Positions 63,675-64,000 of a stretch of DNA of 64,000 nucleotides are shown piece by piece; position 1 is the stretch's first letter; each line of letters opens with the position of its first letter. The notes below the pieces were generated by a model. That model ran no database searches and had not been told where the DNA came from. It saw nothing but the letters and a program-made list of their open reading frames with translations. The translations under genes were made by a program, and so were the position numbers. Source of the DNA: Clitopilus passeckerianus (taxonomy: Eukaryota; Basidiomycota; Agaricomycetes; Agaricales; Entolomataceae); the NCBI GenBank assembly GCA_944990035.1, contig CALYLX010000142.1:1426001-1490000 (forward strand), in the 5' to 3' direction.

Positions 63675-64000
63675 ATGAACGGCCAAGAAGCATTTCGAAG
63701 GCTCGCAAACCAGCTAAGGGCGACTAGAGGTGGGAGCGGTGGTGGTGGCTTCCCAGGTGGATCGAAGGGTGCTTTCACTGGCGGTGGACTTCTCCTGGCT
63801 CTCGCTGCTGGAGGTCTCGCAATTAATGCAAGCTTGTTCAATGGTGCGTCACTCCGGCCAATACGCCTGTGCTGTAGCTAATGATTCCCTTTTTAGTTGA
63901 CGGTGGTCATAGAGCTATTAAATACACTCGGTAAGATTCTACAAGAACCAGTCATGGTAACTACTGACTTACCTTACTCCAGTCTGAACGGTGTAACCGA
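63675..64000 (+). CDS. PHB2: Prohibitin-2, 5' part only (cut by window end)
   Basis: Three exons are visible (63675-63843, 63897-63930, 63983-64000, running off the window). The N-terminus MNGQEAFRRLANQLRATRGG is followed by a Gly-rich stretch, a membrane anchor (GGGLLLALAAGGLAINASLF) and the hallmark NVDGGHRAIKYTRLNGV joined across two introns. Prohibitin-2 forms ring complexes with prohibitin-1 in the mitochondrial inner membrane, stabilising newly made proteins and supporting cristae. Only about 73 codons are in the window. Confidence 0.92.

Overview
The window is nuclear DNA from a filamentous basidiomycete, most likely an Agaricomycete (mushroom-forming fungus). Genes are split by many short introns of about 45-70 nt with GT donors (gtaagt, gtgagt, gtacgt) and AG acceptors. 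Proteins are closest in style to agaric families, and a GH131-CBM1 enzyme and a CE16 esterase point to growth on plant material. Gene models were assembled by hand by choosing splice sites that keep reading frame and family motifs intact; exon lengths were checked for phase.

Layout. 1-4969 is gene-poor with no family recognised. 4970-6458 is an Ecl1-type zinc-binding lifespan factor. 6459-13414 is a second gene-poor tract of about 7 kb with possible decayed coding remnants. From 13.4 kb on the DNA is gene-dense: an OGFr-domain protein, a GSKIP-like small protein divergent from VPS45, an unrecognised minus-strand candidate, ERV46, a coiled-coil acidic-tail protein, a CDC25-type Ras GEF, an F-box/WD40 protein, the mitochondrial GTPase GEM1/Miro, a vWA protein, a basic G-patch protein, deoxyhypusine hydroxylase, MRT4, a DPP5-like S9 peptidase, a CSC1/OSCA channel, the secreted GH131-CBM1 and CE16 pair, a VAP/Scs2 protein, a full ABCB transporter, a YPK1/Gad8-type AGC kinase, a split G-patch protein with a SUMO-interaction-like motif, an agaric F-box protein, a PQ-loop vacuolar-type transporter, and the start of prohibitin-2 cut by the window end.

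Themes. Most genes are conserved housekeeping: membrane traffic (VPS45, ERV46, VAP), mitochondrial biology (GEM1, prohibitin-2), translation and ribosome assembly (deoxyhypusine hydroxylase, MRT4), and growth signalling (Ras GEF, YPK1-like kinase, Ecl1). The clearest accessory element is the adjacent GH131/CE16 pair. Several gene pairs are divergent across very short shared promoters (100 bp for deoxyhypusine hydroxylase/MRT4, 124 bp for PQ-loop/prohibitin-2). I saw no tRNA or rRNA gene, CRISPR array, intact transposon or virus-derived gene. No clear new multi-gene system was found; the best leads are unrecognised coding segments at 17.7-18.3 kb and unusual protein architectures.
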